Assembly: GCA_030374805.1 (NCBI GenBank)
Contig: JARGSG010000191.1
Span: forward strand, 372,001-436,000
Source: Gracilaria gracilis
Taxonomy: Eukaryota > Rhodophyta > Florideophyceae > Gracilariales > Gracilariaceae
Length of the DNA: 64,000 nt
Direction of reading: 5' to 3'
Made by a program: the position numbers and the translations under genes. Under the pieces are notes generated by a model, which saw only the letters and a program-made list of their open reading frames with translations, had not been told where the DNA came from and did not search any database. Position 1 is the first letter of the stretch, and each line of letters begins with the position of its first letter. Below, one piece after another: positions 61,032-64,000 of this stretch.

Positions 61032-62510
61032 ATGGTTATTGTGAATGCAACCGATACTCAAATCTTGGATCTAGGTCTCAAGGACCCCACTCTGCTTCCC
61101 ACTTCTTCTTTCATCGATAACGCTGCCTGTGCATCCAATGATACGAACCGGTTGAAAATCTACAATCCCTCCGATGGCAGTGTTGTCATCACAGTTTCTC
61201 AAGCCACGCAAGAAGTGGTTCAACGTGCGATAGAGTCATCCACAGCAACTCAGATCGAATGGCGCGATACCCACATAGACCATCGCATACGATTACTGAA
61301 AGAATGGGTAGCACTCATGCGCGAGGCCCGTCATGATATCGCTCGTGTAATAACGCTCGAAAACGGTAAGCCGTACGCTCAGGCTCTCGGTGAGGTAGAA
61401 TATGCGGCCGGTTTCTTCGACTGGAACGCCCAACATGTCTTACATGCCTCCAATACTTCCACGGTCGATTTGTCACCTTCATCACGCTCCATTGTCACAA
61501 AATCGGCGATTGGAGTTGTTCTGGCAATTACGCCATGGAACTTCCCACTAGCGATGCTGGCTCGAAAGGTTTCAGCGGCTGTGGCAGCAGGATGTTCCGT
61601 TATTGCCAAACCCTCTGAGTTCACGCCACTCGCCGCGTTGATGCTCGCCGAACTAGGTCGTCGAGCAGGAGCACCAAGGGGACTGCTTAATGTAGTGGTT
61701 ACGGAACGGGCGGAACAAACAGTGGATCACATTTTAGCGGCTCCTGCTGTGCAAATGCTATCGTTCACAGGGTCAACGCATATCGGTAAAATCGTCGGGC
61801 AGCGGGCAGCACAACGCGTGCAACGCGTAGGCTTGGAACTAGGCGGTCACGCACCGTTTATCGTTTTCGATGATGCTGATGTGGACAAAGCGATCTCGGG
61901 ACTCTTGAAGAACAAGCTCCGCAACAGTGGGCAATCTTGTGTATCTGCAAACCGCATTTTCGTTCAAGACAAAGTGCATGCTCTCTTCGTAGATTTGTTG
62001 CGAGAAAAGCTACTTGACATTAAAGTCGGAGATGGATTTGGCGAGGCAGATATTGGACCATTGATTGGAAGCAAGTCAATCCAAAAAATTCGAGCGCAAC
62101 TTGATGATGCAAAGCTCGGAGGGGCTGAATGTATCGTCGGTGGTGGAATTAATGGCAACTTTTGTGACGCATCTCTTTTAACAGGAGTCACTGATGATAT
62201 GTTGATTGCTAGAGAGGAAACCTTTGGACCCTTGATATGCGTGTTGAGGTTTGACAGCGAATCAGAAGTTTGGGACCGTGCAAATAAGACCAAAGCTGGT
62301 TTAGCCGCCTACATTTACACCAAGGACATGGGTAGACAAATGCGAGGACTGCGAGAGCTACATTACGGAATGGTTGGTCTGAATGACGTAAGTGTCAGTG
62401 CTGCGTCGACATCATTTGGTGGACTGAGGGAGAGTGGTTTAGGAAGGGAAGGTGGTCATGACAGTCTTGAGGACTATCTGTCAACCAAATTTGCTCTATT
62501 GAGCTTCTAA
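61032..62510 (+). CDS. NAD(P)-dependent aldehyde dehydrogenase, succinate-semialdehyde type
   Basis: 492 residues, single exon, ATG at 61032. Rossmann and catalytic motifs: ITPWNFPLAMLARKVSAAVA, FTGSTHIGK, LELGGHAPFIVFDDAD (general base Glu269), NSGQSCVSANRIFVQ (nucleophile Cys303), REETFGPLICVLRF and GGLRESGLGREGGHDSLEDY. The pattern around GQSCVSANR and the GREGG end are closest to succinate-semialdehyde dehydrogenases, which close the GABA shunt, although glutarate-semialdehyde or related activities are possible. No clear organelle leader; the start MVIVNATDTQILDLG looks cytosolic. Confidence 0.9.
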   Translation: MVIVNATDTQILDLGLKDPTLLPTSSFIDNAACASNDTNRLKIYNPSDGSVVITVSQATQEVVQRAIESSTATQIEWRDTHIDHRIRLLKEWVALMREARHDIARVITLENGKPYAQALGEVEYAAGFFDWNAQHVLHASNTSTVDLSPSSRSIVTKSAIGVVLAITPWNFPLAMLARKVSAAVAAGCSVIAKPSEFTPLAALMLAELGRRAGAPRGLLNVVVTERAEQTVDHILAAPAVQMLSFTGSTHIGKIVGQRAAQRVQRVGLELGGHAPFIVFDDADVDKAISGLLKNKLRNSGQSCVSANRIFVQDKVHALFVDLLREKLLDIKVGDGFGEADIGPLIGSKSIQKIRAQLDDAKLGGAECIVGGGINGNFCDASLLTGVTDDMLIAREETFGPLICVLRFDSESEVWDRANKTKAGLAAYIYTKDMGRQMRGLRELHYGMVGLNDVSVSAASTSFGGLRESGLGREGGHDSLEDYLSTKFALLSF

Positions 62511-62668
62511 GAGCACCCCTATCACTGATAGGCTATCATTGGTATAAACTTCTAGATTCTAAGTATTTAGGAATAGAAGTCCAAACGCCATTATTTGACA
62601 TCCCTATGACAGAGATGTCAATTAAAAAATACAGTGGTCGAAATTTCTATACAAAAGGATGCACGCAA
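62511..62668. other. intergenic
   Basis: AT-rich 3' flank of the dehydrogenase with CTATCACTGATAG and GACATC/GATGTC palindromes at about 62519-62620; no gene. Confidence 0.35.
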
Positions 62669-62670
62669 TA

Positions 62671-63400
62671 GTGCCACCCCGTGCCACAGCGACACAGTTT
62701 GCACTAATTAAAGGTGGCAATGTTCAATAAAGAAAGCGAGTAACTACGAACTTGCTTACGAGTACTCAGTTATCAGCGTTTGGCGCTGTAAACCTCTACT
62801 TTCCTTTCGCTTTGCAGAAAGCAAAGCTGATTTTGTCTTCTGTAGGTAATACATTGGATCACTGACGTAGCTCCCAACCGCTAGGTCTTCCACATGGCGG
62901 AAACAAGCGTGAATAGTACATACGGATGACAATGGGACAACTATATTGTCATCTTCGTCACTGTTGGGGCACACATTGGCTTTCTCACTCTTTAAATTCA
63001 AACTATTTCCAATAAACTGAACCTTCGACATAAAGTCCTGCACTACTGCCTCCTTCACTTTTTCATCATCTTCAATATTTATCCAACGCAAAATATCCTC
63101 TTTCTCTGAAGGTTCTGCCACCTGCTCTTTCAGAGGATCTTCACCATCAATAGCAATTGCGATTTTTGACAAACTCGCCGTTATATCTCTTACTAAATCC
63201 AGTTCGTCCTCTTTCTGCTTCATTTTACACTCAACCGCGTTAATTTCTGCAGCAAATGGAGCCGCAAGTACCCCAGCTTTCCCCCAGCACCGTGCAATAG
63301 TTGCTTTACTAAGTTCTGCCCAGCTCAGGGGAACAAAACGGGTGACATCTAACATATGCGGATCAAAAGCCTCCTATAACCCCCGCATTCTACGCTTCGC
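62671..63400 (-). mobile_element. truncated second pogo/Tigger-like element
   Basis: The left end GTGCCACCCCGTG, preceded by TA (62669-62670), matches the terminal repeat of the element at 38123-40086 (complement of its right end, GTGCACCCCCGTG) apart from a one-base shift. The transposase C-terminal fragment lies just inside it. No matching right end found, so the copy is cut off between about 63360 and 63560. Confidence 0.65.
62756..63355 (-). pseudogene. C-terminal fragment of a pogo/Tigger-type transposase
   Basis: An open frame of 199 codons aligns with the last third of the transposase at 38288-40026: ILRWINIEDDEKVKEAVVQD against VIRWVNIEDNPDVQGAMLED, and QRQTLITEYS against RQRQTKLSEFWQ at the C-terminus. 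Just upstream the related DPHMLD and PLSWAELSKATIARCW segments occur, interrupted by TAG. The DDE catalytic region is absent. Similarity is moderate, so this is a different subfamily or an older copy. Confidence 0.7.
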
Positions 63401-63805
63401 CTGTAACGCAACGCCCTCCTTGAAGGATTTCCATGACGTATTATTTCCGACATGTCAGCTGGGTTTATTATGACTACATACGATGACCACGTTGGTAGAT
63501 GGGACACGTGGGACACTGCAGAGTCCAGGAGGTTGGCACAGTATGGCTGGTAATTCTGCACCCTTTATGGCGGTATCCTAGATTATTATGGTATTTGCCG
63601 TACAGTACGAGAGGCGAGCTACACTACTTAGTGCGCCGGCAACTCTGCCGTCGCACCCACTAAACCTCCCCCAAAGCAGGGTTTTGGCTCTAGACTGCTT
63701 CGCCTTCGGCGGTACTCAACTCCTCCTTGGAGGGATATCCCGTAGCCTACGGACTGTCTATCTTCCCTGAATCCCTTAAACGAACCCACTATTAGGAGTA
63801 CTTAC
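63401..63805. other. intergenic or intron of the right-edge gene
   Basis: No gene recognised. If the exon ending at 63806 is real, the part left of it is intron on the minus strand. Confidence 0.3.
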
Positions 63806-64000
63806 CAATCACTGTCGCATTTGCCCTTGTATAAGGTTTCCACCGGCTTTGCCGTATCCTTAACCACATCTTGTGGACGCCCCTTTTCCTTTTCTTTCCT
63901 TTCGCTTTTTCCCCTTGCTTTTTGGTGGGTACTCCGCCACTTGCAGCCTGTGTTGACACCGCGTAGCACTCGCCACAGTGTGGACACTTCATCTCCTTGG
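63806..64000 (-). CDS. partial exon with zinc-ribbon-like motif, runs off the window
   Basis: A minus-strand frame open to the window edge contains KCPHCGECYAV followed by a very basic stretch (KKQGEKAKGKKRKRG). It ends at a strong donor (ATTG|GTAAGT, intron starting at 63805), so it is likely an internal or first exon of a gene lying mostly to the right. A second frame ending CDSDW is also open over the same stretch. No family recognised. Confidence 0.35.

Noticed and set aside
1..64000. CRISPR arrays, operons or prokaryotic defence systems
   Set aside because: No regularly spaced direct repeats and no co-directional gene strings; all recognisable genes are eukaryotic.

Overview
Eukaryotic nuclear DNA, most likely from a red alga. 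The inference rests on about 24 supportable genes of eukaryotic type (TRAPP subunits, RAB7, SAC1, MO25, ISY1, DBP4, F-box, SNF2-RING), a ribulose-phosphate 3-epimerase with a probable plastid leader, a DnaJ-type zinc protein, and a compact layout in which most genes are single-exon and the introns are few and short (76-166 nt, usually GTAAGT or GTACGT at the 5' site). A florideophyte of the Chondrus kind would fit, but the species cannot be fixed from sequence alone.

Layout. 1-6.5 kb: an orphan two-TM protein and a secreted alpha/beta hydrolase with one intron. 6.56-12.56 kb: a complete-ended Ty3/gypsy LTR retrotransposon on the minus strand, with 843-bp LTRs and a perfect 5-bp target duplication, that lacks integrase and sits 14 bp past the hydrolase stop codon. 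13.5-15.3 kb: a secreted Cys-rich protein of eleven 53-residue super-repeats. 16.5-25.8 kb: a SPEC3/Stum-like membrane protein, TRAPPC2, DBP4 helicase and TRS120/TRAPPC9. 26.9-33.4 kb: dihydroxyacetone kinase and a large SNF2-RING ATPase. 34.3-37.7 kb: F-box gene, nuclear-type uracil-DNA glycosylase and DnaJ-type zinc protein. 38.1-40.1 kb: a pogo/Tigger-like DNA transposon with broken transposase. 41.7-47.7 kb: small Cys-rich protein, MFS transporter, TACO1, ISY1 and a DUF4050 protein. 49.1-59.2 kb: RAB7, MO25, TMEM222, SAC1, ribulose-phosphate epimerase and a DMT-type transporter. 61.0-64.0 kb: an aldehyde dehydrogenase, a second, truncated pogo-like copy, and a partial zinc-binding exon running off the right edge.

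Seven genes become complete only when introns are removed; their splice sites were read directly and restore family-typical proteins (hydrolase, SPEC3-like, TRAPPC2, DAK, F-box, RAB7, TMEM222). Five genes act on endomembranes (TRAPPC2, TRS120, RAB7, SAC1, TMEM222), and the two TRAPP subunits flank a single gene. There is no operon-like organisation. The intergenic DNA is not empty: it carries a dispersed short motif family (core CAAGGGTAAAACGCTACC, often in hairpins), two perfect 18-19 bp hairpins, and other inverted repeats. The most unusual items are the 11x53 Cys-rich protein, the SPEC3/Stum relative, the integrase-less element whose gag starts inside its own LTR and whose LTR divergence is confined to one end, and the dispersed hairpin motif.
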